A DNA stretch of 64,000 nt. It comes from Burkholderiaceae bacterium (GTDB taxonomy: Bacteria > Pseudomonadota > Gammaproteobacteria > Burkholderiales > Burkholderiaceae_C). A model generated the notes under the pieces. The model was not told the origin of the DNA. It made no database searches and saw only the letters and a list, made by a program, of their open reading frames with translations. This document shows positions 18,684-28,900 of this stretch, piece after piece. Numbering within the stretch: position 1 is the first letter of the stretch; each line of letters starts with the position of its first letter. The stretch spans positions 54,213 through 118,212 of the forward strand of contig SCRU01000110.1 of assembly GCA_004323695.1 (NCBI GenBank). Reading direction: 5' to 3'. The translations under genes and the position numbers were made by a program.

Positions 18684-21600
18684 CGCGCAACTCCTTCGCT
18701 CTTTCCGAAGAATGAATAAAACACTGGCATGACAATCAATACCAGCGGCAGTTGCACTGCCAGGCCGGCAATGATGGCCACGGCCAGCGGCTGCTGCATC
18801 GCGGATCCCTGGCCAATGGCAAACGCCAGCGGCAACAGCGTCAGGATCGCCGCGATGGTCGTCATGGCGATCGGACGCATGCGGTTCTTGCCGGCGGCAA
18901 TCAAGGCCTCACGAAACGGCATTTTGTCGATCAGGTCGCGGTACTCCGAGAAATAGAAGATGGCAATCTCCGTCACGATACCGATGATCATGGTCATGCC
19001 CATCATCGCGGAGATGTTGAGCTCGATGCCGGTGAGCCACAAACCAACGAATACCGCGGACACGGCCAGCAGCGGCATCGCCAGGATGGAGAGTGCCATG
19101 CGAAAGCTTTCATACAAAAACAGCAGCAGCAGGAACACGAGCCCGATCGCGGCGGCAAAGACCGTCATCAGGCCCTGGAACGCAATTTGCTGCTGCTTGT
19201 AGAGACCGCCGAGCTCGTAATACATGCCCTTGGGCAGCAGATCGGGCGTCGCCATGGCTTTCTGAACATCGGCGATGACCTGCCCCAGGGAGCGCCCGCT
19301 GATGCGTCCGGTGACCGCCACCATGCGCTTGAGATTCTCGCGAGAGATCTGGGGCTGGCCATTGACGGGGACGATCTGCGCAACCCGCTTCAACGGAAAC
19401 ATATGCCCGTCCGGCGCGCGGATCATGAGCTTGCCCACATCCGGGACAATCGCGCGCTGGTTCTGCGGCGTCCAGACGCGTACGCCGACCAGTCGAGGCC
19501 CTTCTTCCATTTGTGTGGTGACGACGCCCGACAGATAACCGCTCAGTATTTGCGTGATGCTGTCCGGGTTCATGCCTTCGAGCGCGGCCTTCACCCGGTC
19601 GACCCTGATTTCCAGCGCGTCGCCCGCCGGATGGATACCGTCGCGCGTATCCACCACGCCGGGCACCTTGTTGATGGCGGCCACGACCTTCTTTGCGGTG
19701 GCCTGTAGCTCATCGGGATTGTCCGAGAACAGCTTGATTTCGATGGGTTGCGGCACGGACGTGAGGTCGCCGATAAGGTCTTCCATCAATTGCGCCAACT
19801 CGATCTTGAGCCCGGGTACATTCTGTTCGACCTCGCTGCGGATGTTGTCCATCACCGTCTCGATCGGGGGGCGCTGGCCGGACTTCAGCCGGATGAAGAA
19901 GTCGCCCTCGTTGGCCTCGGTGATGCCCCCGCCCAATTGGGTTCCCGTGCGGCGCGAGTAGGTGTCCACGTAGGGGTTGCTCTTGATGATGGCCTGCACC
20001 TGCTGCAGCAGGCGGTCCGTTTCGCTGAGGGAAGTGCCAGGCGCGGCCCGGTAGTCGAGGATGAAGCCGCCCTCGTCCATGACGGGCATGAAGCCCGAGC
20101 CGACCTGGTTGAACGCAAGAAAACCGACGCCGAGCAGGGGCAGCACAAACAACAGCACGAGCACGGGTCTGGCCAACAACCGCTGCATCAAGGCGTCATA
20201 GCGGTGGTGCAGCCAATCGGTGAGCCGCCCACCTTCCTTCTGGTTGGCGTCCTTTTCGTTGAGAAAATGGTCCGCCAGCAACGGTACGGCGAGCCAGGTC
20301 ACGAAAAAGGAGATGACGAGCCCGGCCGCCATGGTCAACGACAATGCCTTGAAAAATGCGCCACTCACGCCAGTCAGAAACGCCAGCGGCACGAAGATGA
20401 CGATGGTCGAGGCCGACGAGCCTGCCAGGGGATGCATGAACTCGAGCGCTGCCGCCATGACCCGGCCGTGGTGATCGGCCCCGGCGCCGCGCAATCGACG
20501 CACGATGTGCTCGATCATCGTGATCGCGTCATCGATGATGAGCCCCACCGCCGCCGCCATGCCGCCCAGTGTCATGATGTTGAAGCTCATGCCCAGGGCG
20601 TACAGCAGCACCACCGTTGCGGCCAGCACCGTGGGCACGACGATGGCGGCGATCAGCGTGATCTTGACGTTGCGCAAAAAGGCGAACAGCACCAGCACCG
20701 CCAGCACGGTGCCAATCACAATGGCATCGCGCACGCTTACCGCGGAAGCCGTCACCAGCACGCTCTGATCGTACCAATTGGCGAGTTTGACGCCGGCTGG
20801 TAATTGCGCATGATAGGCCGCGAGCTTGGCCCGCACGTCACGGGCGATTTGCACGCTGTTGCTGCCCGGTTGCTGATAGATGTTCAGCAACACCGCGGGG
20901 CGGCCATCGGCATTCACCTTGATCCATTGCGGCACCACCCCATCGCTCACCTGCGCCACGTCCTCGACCCGGACGATCCCGCTGGGGCTGTTCTTGACTA
21001 TCGTGTCGCCAATCTGGCGCAGTGTCTTCAGTCGCGTATCCGAGATCGCCAGGTAGAGTTTGTAGTGGTCTTCGAGACGCCCCACCGCGGTGATCACGTT
21101 GGCAGCCGACAGCGCCCGGGACACATCGGCGAGCGACAGCCCGTAAGCCGTGAGCCGCGCGGGATCGACCGTCACCTGGTATTCCTCCTGCGCGCCGCCC
21201 ACCACTTTAATGTGCGCCACACCGTCCACGGCGGAAAGCAGGGGAAGCAACTGATAGCGCGCGAGATCGTACAGATCGGTTTGCGAGAGCGTCTTGGACG
21301 TCAGGCTGTAGGCCATGATCGGGAACACCGTCGGGTCCATGCGCTTGGTTTCCGACTTGGTCCCGGGCGGCAGGTTCGGCACGATTTGCGCGACCGCCTC
21401 GTTGATCTGCGAGGTCGCCAGGCCCATGTTGGTGCCCCAGCCGAAGCTCACCGACACCTCCGCCGTGCCCCGACTGGTGGTGGAGCGAACGTCGCGCACG
21501 CCGGGCACGCGGCGCACCGCTTCCTCCACTGGCTGGGTCACCGTCAGCATCATGAGGTCGGCGGGCCGGTCGCCGGCGTCCAGCGACACCACCACGCGCG

Positions 21601-21727
21601 GGAAATCCACCTTGGGAAACAAGGTGACGGGCAGCTTGAACGCGGCGATCGCACCGCCCAGCGCCAACAACACCAGCAAAAACAGGATCGAGCGGCGGTG
21701 TCCCTGCATCCACTGCGTGAACATCAT
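18680..21727 (-). CDS. RND-family efflux pump, inner-membrane transporter
   Basis: 1015 residues, full length for an AcrB/MdtB-like pump. Twelve-helix layout with large periplasmic loops after TM1 (residues 10-30) and TM7. The opening segment (FKLPVTLFPKVDFPRVVVSL) and QPVEEAVRRVPGVRDVRSTT are typical. The TM4 proton-relay segment reads GLIIDDAITMIEHIVRRL, with Asp399 and Asp400 in the expected position. It exports substrates by proton antiport in complex with the adaptor and outer-membrane factor encoded just upstream. The substrate class (drug, solvent or metal) cannot be read from sequence; the Asp pair favours organic substrates over the heavy-metal subfamily. Confidence 0.93.
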   Translation of the reverse strand: MMFTQWMQGHRRSILFLLVLLALGGAIAAFKLPVTLFPKVDFPRVVVSLDAGDRPADLMMLTVTQPVEEAVRRVPGVRDVRSTTSRGTAEVSVSFGWGTNMGLATSQINEAVAQIVPNLPPGTKSETKRMDPTVFPIMAYSLTSKTLSQTDLYDLARYQLLPLLSAVDGVAHIKVVGGAQEEYQVTVDPARLTAYGLSLADVSRALSAANVITAVGRLEDHYKLYLAISDTRLKTLRQIGDTIVKNSPSGIVRVEDVAQVSDGVVPQWIKVNADGRPAVLLNIYQQPGSNSVQIARDVRAKLAAYHAQLPAGVKLANWYDQSVLVTASAVSVRDAIVIGTVLAVLVLFAFLRNVKITLIAAIVVPTVLAATVVLLYALGMSFNIMTLGGMAAAVGLIIDDAITMIEHIVRRLRGAGADHHGRVMAAALEFMHPLAGSSASTIVIFVPLAFLTGVSGAFFKALSLTMAAGLVISFFVTWLAVPLLADHFLNEKDANQKEGGRLTDWLHHRYDALMQRLLARPVLVLLFVLPLLGVGFLAFNQVGSGFMPVMDEGGFILDYRAAPGTSLSETDRLLQQVQAIIKSNPYVDTYSRRTGTQLGGGITEANEGDFFIRLKSGQRPPIETVMDNIRSEVEQNVPGLKIELAQLMEDLIGDLTSVPQPIEIKLFSDNPDELQATAKKVVAAINKVPGVVDTRDGIHPAGDALEIRVDRVKAALEGMNPDSITQILSGYLSGVVTTQMEEGPRLVGVRVWTPQNQRAIVPDVGKLMIRAPDGHMFPLKRVAQIVPVNGQPQISRENLKRMVAVTGRISGRSLGQVIADVQKAMATPDLLPKGMYYELGGLYKQQQIAFQGLMTVFAAAIGLVFLLLLFLYESFRMALSILAMPLLAVSAVFVGLWLTGIELNISAMMGMTMIIGIVTEIAIFYFSEYRDLIDKMPFREALIAAGKNRMRPIAMTTIAAILTLLPLAFAIGQGSAMQQPLAVAIIAGLAVQLPLVLIVMPVFYSFFGKSEGVAR

Positions 21728-22743
21728 CGCGCGCTCCCGCGCACTGCCATGCCGTTGCGCAACTCATAGTTGCCCAGGCTCACCACCGGTTCGCCGCTCG
21801 CGAACCCGCCCTGAACGAGCACCAGCCCGCCGCGCTCCAGGCCGGTTTTCACGTTCACGCGATGGGCCCTGCCATCATGCACCTGGAAAATATAGCTGCC
21901 CTGTGCGTCCAACAGGACAGCCGAGCGCGGTACTGTCCAACCCGTTTGCTGGTCGACCTGAATTTCCGCGTGCACCCGGGTTCCCGGAATCAGCGCGGCA
22001 TCGGGCAGTTGCACCAGGACATCGACGAACTGCGTCTGCGGGTTGACCATGCCGAATACTTGCGTCACCCGCCCCATGCTTTGATGCCCGACACCAAACA
22101 CCGGAGCAATGCTCACCGACATGCCCGGGCGCACCCGGGCGACCTCATCGGGTTCGACGCCCACCAGCACTCGTTGCCCACCGGCTCGGGCCAGTTGCAT
22201 GACCGGCGCGCCGGCCGCAACCCGATCTCCTTGAGCAGCTTGTATCGCCATCACAACGCCATCGAAAGGGGCCACAAGCCGTTCCGAGGTTCGATTCGCG
22301 CCGATTTTTTCCTGAGTGCGCAAGGCGGCCTCTGCATCGGCGAGCGTCTTCCTGGCATTCGCCAGTTGCGATTGCGTGGCCAGTTGCTGGCTTGCCAGTT
22401 CGCCGACGCGCGCCACTTCGCTTTTCGCGAAATCGACCGCCTGGCGTGCCTGCTGGTAGCTCAGCGTGGACTCGGCACTGGTACCGAATTCCAGCAGCGG
22501 CATGCCTTTTTTTACAACTTGCCCAGCGCTGACCAGCAACGCGACGATCTGGCCGGCGCGCGGCAGACTGAGGGTATGCAGAGCGCGGGTGTCGGGCGAC
22601 ACCATGCCGTAGCCGGAGACGGTGTCGGTCATCGTCTGCTGCTTGAATGCCACGGTCTGGACCTGGACGCTGGGGCTGTCCGCGGCCCATACCCGAGCCG
22701 CTCCCAGCAACACGCACAGCAAAAGAACGAGGTGGCGCATCAT
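21724..22743 (-). CDS. RND efflux adaptor (membrane fusion protein)
   Basis: 339 residues with a Sec signal peptide (MMRHLVLLLCVLLGAARVWA). Lipoyl-like halves flank a short helical hairpin: PRAGQIVALLVSAGQVVKKG MP at about 60-80 and VAPFDGVVMAIQAAQGDRVA at about 160-180, with the coiled coil between (SYQQARQAVDFAKSEVARVGELASQQLATQ); then a beta-barrel and membrane-proximal domain. It bridges the RND pump and the outer-membrane channel. Both ends overlap neighbours by 4 nt. Confidence 0.9.
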   Translation of the reverse strand: MMRHLVLLLCVLLGAARVWAADSPSVQVQTVAFKQQTMTDTVSGYGMVSPDTRALHTLSLPRAGQIVALLVSAGQVVKKGMPLLEFGTSAESTLSYQQARQAVDFAKSEVARVGELASQQLATQSQLANARKTLADAEAALRTQEKIGANRTSERLVAPFDGVVMAIQAAQGDRVAAGAPVMQLARAGGQRVLVGVEPDEVARVRPGMSVSIAPVFGVGHQSMGRVTQVFGMVNPQTQFVDVLVQLPDAALIPGTRVHAEIQVDQQTGWTVPRSAVLLDAQGSYIFQVHDGRAHRVNVKTGLERGGLVLVQGGFASGEPVVSLGNYELRNGMAVRGSAR

Positions 22744-24104
22744 CGATTGCTCCCTTGGTTGGTTTGTTCGGGCAGCTCCGGGCCGAGCAGCGTCTCCAGG
22801 GCAATCTGCTGCTCCATCAAGGCCTCCTGCAGATTGATGGCCTCGACCCTCTTGTCCAGCAGCGCGGTCTGCAGCCGCACGTAGTCGGGGGCCGCTAGAT
22901 TGCCGGCGTGGTAGGCCGCCTCGGCCCGTTGCGCGGCGGTTGCAAGTTCGGCAACGCCGCGCCGGGTTTGCTTGAGTTGGCCTTGCAGCAACGGCAGGTT
23001 GTCCAGCGCGGTCGCCACTTCGCTGTAGGCGCTGTTGAGCCGGTTCTGGTATTCGTCGAACAGCTTTTTGCGCGTTGCGCGCTCAATGGAAATATTGCCC
23101 CGATTGGCGTTGAATATGGGCAGGCTCAGGGTCAGGCCAAACCCCAGCGTATAGAGCCCGCTAGTGTCACGTGCACGCGTCAAGCCGACATTCAACGCCG
23201 GAAACTGCGCCAGCACCGCGCCGCGGAATTTCTCCTCCTGCGAGCGGTAGCCGTCGCGCAGCGCCTGCAGGTCCGGCCGCTCCTTGAGGCGCTTTTCCAG
23301 TCCGGCACGCAGCGCTGCTGCGTCGATCGGCTCGGCGCTCGGTTCGCCAGCCAGGCGCAGCGGCGCGTTGCTGGAGAGTCCCAGCAGGCCGTCGAGGCTT
23401 GCGCGATTTTGCAGGCGGCTGCGTTCCAGCTCGCTGATCTGGCGCTCGACGCCTTGCAGGGCGACCAGGTCGGCTCCAACGGAGTCGATCGTGACGTTGC
23501 CGGCCGCGAGCGCCTGCTGGCCGCGCCGGTACCGATCGGCCAGCAGCGCGCGCGCCAGCTGTAGTTGTTTCATCAGCGCGTCCTGCGCGGTGAGCTTGGT
23601 GAACAGCAACCGGGCCTGGCTCACCACGTGCCATTCCTGCCACAGCAGATCCGCGTTGACTTGCTGCTCGTGGGCCGTGGCCGACCCCTTCCTGGAGGAT
23701 CGCAGCAGCAGGGCGCTGATGTCGTAACTCAGGTTCAGATTGAAGGAGTTGGTATTGCTCGACGTGCCGTTCGTGGGGTGGTCCGACGTGACGCCCAATT
23801 GGGGATCGGGCAGCAGCCCCGCGGCAAACGATTGGGCGCGCGCGATGCCCAGATCATCCCGCGCCTGCTTGAGTTGCGGGTTGTTCGCCACCGCGAGCAT
23901 CGCCACCTCGTCCATGTCCAGACCGTCGGCCGGATTGAAAACGTGGCTGGACAGGTGATGAAACGGCAAACTGGCCGAATCGATGGCGATCCCGGTTGCG
24001 GATTGCGGCAAATCCACCCGCTCCGGCAAAGGTTGGGGGCTGTAGCTTGCGCAACCGGCAAGACCCAGCGCCGTCAGGCCAATGGCCCATAAATTGGTGT
24101 TCAT
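22740..24104 (-). CDS. TolC-like outer-membrane efflux lipoprotein
   Basis: 454 residues from the ATG at 24104, preferred because it gives a lipoprotein signal with lipobox LAGC (MNTNLWAIGLTALGLAGCAS); an ATG 21 nt further up exists. Two repeated OEP domains, each with long heptad-rich helices (GLDMDEVAMLAVANNPQLKQ and the later FDEYQNRLNSAYSEVATALD), as in TolC/OprM channels. It is first in the operon, with the adaptor start overlapping its stop. Compared with OprM-type proteins the length is usual. Confidence 0.9.
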   Translation of the reverse strand: MNTNLWAIGLTALGLAGCASYSPQPLPERVDLPQSATGIAIDSASLPFHHLSSHVFNPADGLDMDEVAMLAVANNPQLKQARDDLGIARAQSFAAGLLPDPQLGVTSDHPTNGTSSNTNSFNLNLSYDISALLLRSSRKGSATAHEQQVNADLLWQEWHVVSQARLLFTKLTAQDALMKQLQLARALLADRYRRGQQALAAGNVTIDSVGADLVALQGVERQISELERSRLQNRASLDGLLGLSSNAPLRLAGEPSAEPIDAAALRAGLEKRLKERPDLQALRDGYRSQEEKFRGAVLAQFPALNVGLTRARDTSGLYTLGFGLTLSLPIFNANRGNISIERATRKKLFDEYQNRLNSAYSEVATALDNLPLLQGQLKQTRRGVAELATAAQRAEAAYHAGNLAAPDYVRLQTALLDKRVEAINLQEALMEQQIALETLLGPELPEQTNQGSNR

Positions 24105-24197
24105 TTCGCGTGACGTGCGCGGCATCCCGAGAGGCGGGTGCCATCGCAGTCGTTCATGTGGTTTTGAGTTTGAAGGCGGCGTTCCGGAGAGCCGTCC

Positions 24198-24983
24198 TCA
24201 TCGCCGCCCCGGCGGGTTCGAGGCTGCTTTTTGACTGACGGTGAGATAAGCCACCAGAGCGAGAATGGTGACAAGAAAAATCGTGCTGGTGCCCACGGTT
24301 CCGAGGCCCAGGCCACCATTGTTCACGGGTTGCGAAAGAAGGTCACCGCAGGAGGCGCCGAACGGGCGGGTCAGTACGTAAGCGATCCAGAACGCCGCGA
24401 TGGCGTTGATTTTCAGCACGTAGTAGGCACAGGCCACCATGGCGATCAAACCACCATAGATCAGCGCGGCCGTTGCGTAACCAAGGTGCATGCCCTCGGC
24501 CGCCAGGTCGCCTGCCGCCGTGCCCAGCGCAAAGGTGAACAGGATGGCAGCCCAGTAAAAGAGTTCCCGCCGTGTGGTGGTGATGGTGTGAATGGACAGG
24601 GTTCGCTCGCTCGCATGCCACGCGATAAATGTTGCCGCCAGCGCCACACTAAACACGGCCGTCGTTGTTTGCAGCGGTACGCCGAAGCCGTCTACCAGAT
24701 TGTCGGTCAGGAGGGTGCCGAAAATGCTCAGCAACACCACGGTGATCCAGTAAATCCAGGGCACATACTTTCTGGCATTCATCTGGGCGACCAGGAATGC
24801 CACCAGGAGCACACCCGTGGCCATCGCGGTGCCGGTCAGGCCAAGATTGAGATGGACACTGAGAAAGTCCGCCGCCGTCTCGCCGACGGTGGTGGCCATG
24901 ATTTTGATGATCCAGAAAAAAAGCGTGACTTCCGGAACCTTGTTCAGCATTCGGGCTGGGCCGTCATTCGTCGTGGTGCGCAC
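24198..24983 (-). CDS. DUF347 multi-pass membrane protein (COG4705-like)
   Basis: 261 residues from the GTG at 24983, selected because AGGAG lies 8-12 nt upstream; an ATG at 24950 lacks a site. Four DUF347-type repeats, recognised from KVPEVTLFFWIIKIMATTVG and the later REFLYW-like copies (RRELFYWAAILFTFALGTAAGDLAAE, AFWIAYVLTRPFGASCGDLL), with about eight membrane helices. Each repeat carries the T-x-G-E/D-x-x-A/G-D/S motif. The function of this family is not established; in several bacteria it accompanies metal or osmotic stress genes. It is co-directional with the efflux operon but about 90 bp upstream of it. Confidence 0.85.
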   Translation of the reverse strand: MRTTTNDGPARMLNKVPEVTLFFWIIKIMATTVGETAADFLSVHLNLGLTGTAMATGVLLVAFLVAQMNARKYVPWIYWITVVLLSIFGTLLTDNLVDGFGVPLQTTTAVFSVALAATFIAWHASERTLSIHTITTTRRELFYWAAILFTFALGTAAGDLAAEGMHLGYATAALIYGGLIAMVACAYYVLKINAIAAFWIAYVLTRPFGASCGDLLSQPVNNGGLGLGTVGTSTIFLVTILALVAYLTVSQKAASNPPGRR

Positions 24984-25065
24984 GGTCTTTCTCCTTTTGG
25001 GGTCGGCAATATTCGGTTTGGAAAACACGACTATTGCCGGCGACACTTAGGAGAACCTTAGTGCG

Positions 25066-25662
25066 TCACTCCAGCACCCAGCCTCGCCGTATCAGCGCCG
25101 CGAACAGACGGCGATAGACCGTCGTCATCCACGGAAACATCGGCTCCACGATCCAGCGTGCCTGGCGCAAACACAGCCAGGCGCTCAGTGCCGCCACCAG
25201 GGCGGCGCCGGCCATGTCCAGCGGGAAATGCACGCCCAGATAGATGCGCGCCCAGGCGATGGGCAACCCCAAAATGGCCAGCAGCGCGCCCGCCGCGCGC
25301 GACTCGGCATGCAGCAGCAGGCTGAAACTGACGCTCCACATCAGGGTCAGATGGTCGCTCGGAAACGATGAATCGGCCACATGAGGCAGGAACTGGTGGC
25401 CCAGCCCGATCATGAAAGGCCGCGGATGCGGCCACACCACGCCAATGATCTGCGCGACCAGCAGCGCCAGCAGGGCACAGATCGCGGCTTCCAGCATCAG
25501 CTTGCGGATTCGTTCCCCGCCGCGCAGCCAGCCCAGCAACAGGGTCAGCGGCATCAGCAGGATCAGGTACTTCGCGGACAGCCGCGCCAACATCAGCACG
25601 GCCGCGCCGGGATGCGCGGGCGCGTTGATGAGCAGGAATAGGGAATGATTGAATGCTTCCAT
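25066..25662 (-). CDS. PAP2-family membrane phosphatase, probable undecaprenyl-diphosphatase (BcrC-like)
   Basis: 198 residues, five or six membrane helices. Catalytic motifs of the PAP2/acid phosphatase superfamily: motif 1 around VVWPHPRPFMIG, motif 2 SSFPSDH (the usual PSGH with Asp), motif 3 ARIYLGVHFPLDMAGA with His and Asp. The opening MEAFNHSLFLLINAPA is characteristic of BcrC-type undecaprenyl pyrophosphatases that recycle the peptidoglycan lipid carrier. A related lipid phosphatase cannot be excluded. Immediately upstream of its ATG is a perfect tandem repeat, CAGGTTCAAAA (25665-25675 and 25676-25686, plus strand). Confidence 0.85.
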   Translation of the reverse strand: MEAFNHSLFLLINAPAHPGAAVLMLARLSAKYLILLMPLTLLLGWLRGGERIRKLMLEAAICALLALLVAQIIGVVWPHPRPFMIGLGHQFLPHVADSSFPSDHLTLMWSVSFSLLLHAESRAAGALLAILGLPIAWARIYLGVHFPLDMAGAALVAALSAWLCLRQARWIVEPMFPWMTTVYRRLFAALIRRGWVLE

Positions 25663-25914
25663 GTCAGGTTCAAAACAGGTTCAAAAGGCGCTCGCCCGAA
25701 CGCCTCCAACGGGCCCTGCGACCGAAAAGCCGGGTTTCATGTTGTAACGTTTGCCACGGCAGCGCCGGGCGGGGCCTGATGATAGGCCAGAGCCTGTTTC
25801 GGGCGTCTTTGCAGCAAAGCGGCAAGGTATCATGACAGCCTGATCGAGGGCGGTTCGGGCTGCAGCCATGCGGCCCGTGCGCCAAGCCAGTCAACCCGTC
25901 AGCATCAACCGTCC

Positions 25915-28900
25915 GTGCGCCTCAGTTCCATCAAATTATCAGGGTTCAAATCCTTCGCCGAGCCGACCAATTTCCTGCTGCCGGGCCAATTGGTGGGCGT
26001 GGTCGGACCCAACGGCTGCGGCAAGTCCAACATCATGGACGCGGTGCGCTGGGTGCTGGGCGAGAGCCGCGCGTCCGAGCTGCGCGGCGAGTCGATGCAG
26101 GACGTGATCTTCAACGGCACGAATCTGCGCAAGGCGGCGAGCCGCTCGAGCGTCGAGCTGGTGTTCGACAACGCGGACCACCGCGCCGGCGGTCAGTGGA
26201 GCCAGTTCACCGAAGTCGCGGTCAAGCGCGTGCTGACGCGCGATGGCACCTCCAGCTACTACATCAACAACCAGCCGGTGCGCCGGCGCGACGTGCAGGA
26301 CGTTTTCCTCGGCACCGGCCTGGGCCCGCGCGCCTACGCCATCATCGGCCAGGGCACGATCAGCCGCATCATCGAGTCCAGGCCGGAGGAGTTGCGCTTG
26401 TTTCTCGAGGAGGCAGCCGGAGTCTCCAAGTACAAGGAGCGACGGCGCGAAACCGAAAGCCGGCTGTCGGACACGCGGGAGAACCTGACCCGCGTGGAAG
26501 ACATTCTGCGCGAGCTCAATGCCAATCTCGAGAAACTGGAAAAGCAGGCCGAAGTCGCCCAAAGATACAACAGCCTGCAGGCGGATGCGACACTGAAGCA
26601 ACATCAGCAGTGGTTCCTGAAACGCTCCGAGAGCGAAGCCGACCAGGCCCGCGTCAAGGCCGATGCCGAGCAGGCAGTGAATGACCTGGAAGCGCGCCTG
26701 GCCGATCTGCGCCATATCGAGGCCGACCTCGAGACTATCCGCCAGGCGCACTACGCGGCCGGAGACCAGGTCAACCAGTCGCAGGGCCTGCTGTACGAAG
26801 CCAGCGCCGAAGTGGGACGGCTGGAAGCCGAAATCCGCTTCGTGGTGGAAGGGCGTCAGCGCGTCGAGCAGCGCCTGGCAACGCTGAACGAGCAGACCGC
26901 CCAGTGGGCCGCCCGCGGTGACGACGCGCGCACCGAGACCGAGGCCCTGGCGGTGCAGGCGCTGGCTGCCGGGGAAACCGCCGCCCTGCTGGCCGCGCAG
27001 GTCAACGAGCAGGCTCAGGTACTGCCCGACCTGGAGGAAGCGCTGCGGCTGGCGCAAACCCGGGCCAACGAGCAGCGCGCCAGCGTGGGCCAGGTGCAGC
27101 AGCAGATCCAGGTGCTGGCGGCGGAGCAGCGTGGCATTGAGGAACAGTCGCGTCAGGTCAACCAGCGCCGCGAACGGCTGGCGGCCGACCGCAATGCGCT
27201 GGCGGCGCCCGATGAAGCGCGCCTGGTGAACCTGAACAGCCAGTTGGCTGCCGCCCAGGAATCGGCCAGCGTGGCCGGCGCGCGCCTGCACGAACTGCAG
27301 GAATCGGTGCCCCAGCTCGATGACGAGCGGCGCACGCGCCAGCAGGCGGTGAACAGCGAATCCACCAAACAGGCGGAACTGTCGGCCCGCATGGACGCAC
27401 TCAAGGCCTTGCAGGAAAAGGTCAGGACCGATGGCAAGCTCAAGCCCTGGCTCGCCAAACATGGACTGGACGGCTTGCCGGGCCTGTGGAGCAGGATTCA
27501 TATCGAACAGGGCTGGGAAAACGCGCTGGAAGGCGCGCTGCGCGAGCGTCTGGGTGCGCTGGAAGTCAGCCGCCTCGACCTGGTGCGCGCATTCGGTGTC
27601 GACGCGCCGCCGGCCAAACTGGCTTTCCACAGCCCCCCGCCGGCCGCGCTGCCCGAGCCAGCGGCGGCGCTGCCCCGGCTCGCCGACCTCTTGCGCCTGA
27701 ACGACGCGGGGCAAAAAGCCTTGCTCGGCGACTGGCTGCATGGCTGCTACACGGCGCCCAGCCTCGAAGACGCGCTCGCGCACCGCAGTCGACTGCAGCC
27801 GGGCGAGGTGATTTATGTCCAGGCCGGGCACGCGGTCAGTGCCCACAGCGTGAGCTTCTACGCGCCCGATTCCGAGCAGGCCGGCCTGCTGGCGCGTGCA
27901 CAGGAAATCGAGAACCTGGAACGCCAGCTGCGAGCGCAGGCGCTGATCAGCGAAGAGGCCCGTTCAGCACTGGTGCGCGCCGAGGCGGCTTATTCCGATG
28001 CGTCGCAGCGGCTGATCACGACGCGCCGCGAGGCGGCCGAGTGCCAGAGCCGCGCGCACGAGCTGCAGGTGGAGACGCTGCGCCAGACGCAACTGGCCGA
28101 GCAGGCCCGAGCCCGCGGCGAGCAGATTGCCGCCGACCTGCACGAGGTCGATACCCAACTGGAGACGCTGCAAGAGCGCCGCGTGACCGCGGAAGGCCGG
28201 TTTGAAGAACTCGACATGCAGCTGGCCGACACCCAGGAGCGCCAGGCGCAGTTCGACGAGCGTGTGATCGGGGCGGAGCGCCAGTTGGCGCAATGCCGCG
28301 AGCAGCAGCGCGGACTGGAACGGCAGGCTCAGGAGGCCCTGTTTGCGCAGCGCGGCCTGGAATCGCGCCGGGCTGAACTGGCCCGCGTCATCGAAACGGC
28401 TGCGCAGCAGGCCCAAAGCATTGGGCGGGAGCAGCAACAGGCCCATGACGAATTGTCGCGGTTGACTGCTGCTGCGGCCCAGGCCGGGCTCCAGAGCGCC
28501 CTGGCCCTCAAACTGGAGCGCGAGACCCTGCTGGGCGCCAGGCGCAGCGAATACGACGACCTCAGCGGCAAGCTGCGCGCCAGCGACGAACGCCGACTGC
28601 AGCTCGAGCGCGAACTCGACCCGCTGCGCCAGCGCATCACCGATTTTCAACTCAAGGAGCAGGCTGCGCGGCTCGGGCTGGAGCAGTATGCCCAGTTGCT
28701 GGCGGATGCCCAGGCGGACCTGGACGGGGTCGCGCGGTCCATCGAGAGCGGCAATGTGCGCCTGGCCGGCATGCAGGGGGAGATCGACCGGCTGCATCGC
28801 GAGATTGCGGCGCTGGGCGCCGTGAATCTGGCCGCGCTCGAAGAGCTGACCACTTCGCGCGAGCGCAAGCAATTCCTCGATGCCCAGATGGCGGACCTGC

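Noticed and set aside
25939..27846. Long open frame antisense to smc (and similar ones opposite ligA, purL, glnD and the beta-oxidation genes)
   Set aside because: High GC makes long open frames on the opposite strand common; the composition is Ala/Arg/Leu-biased and no protein family is recognisable, while the plus-strand product is a complete SMC.
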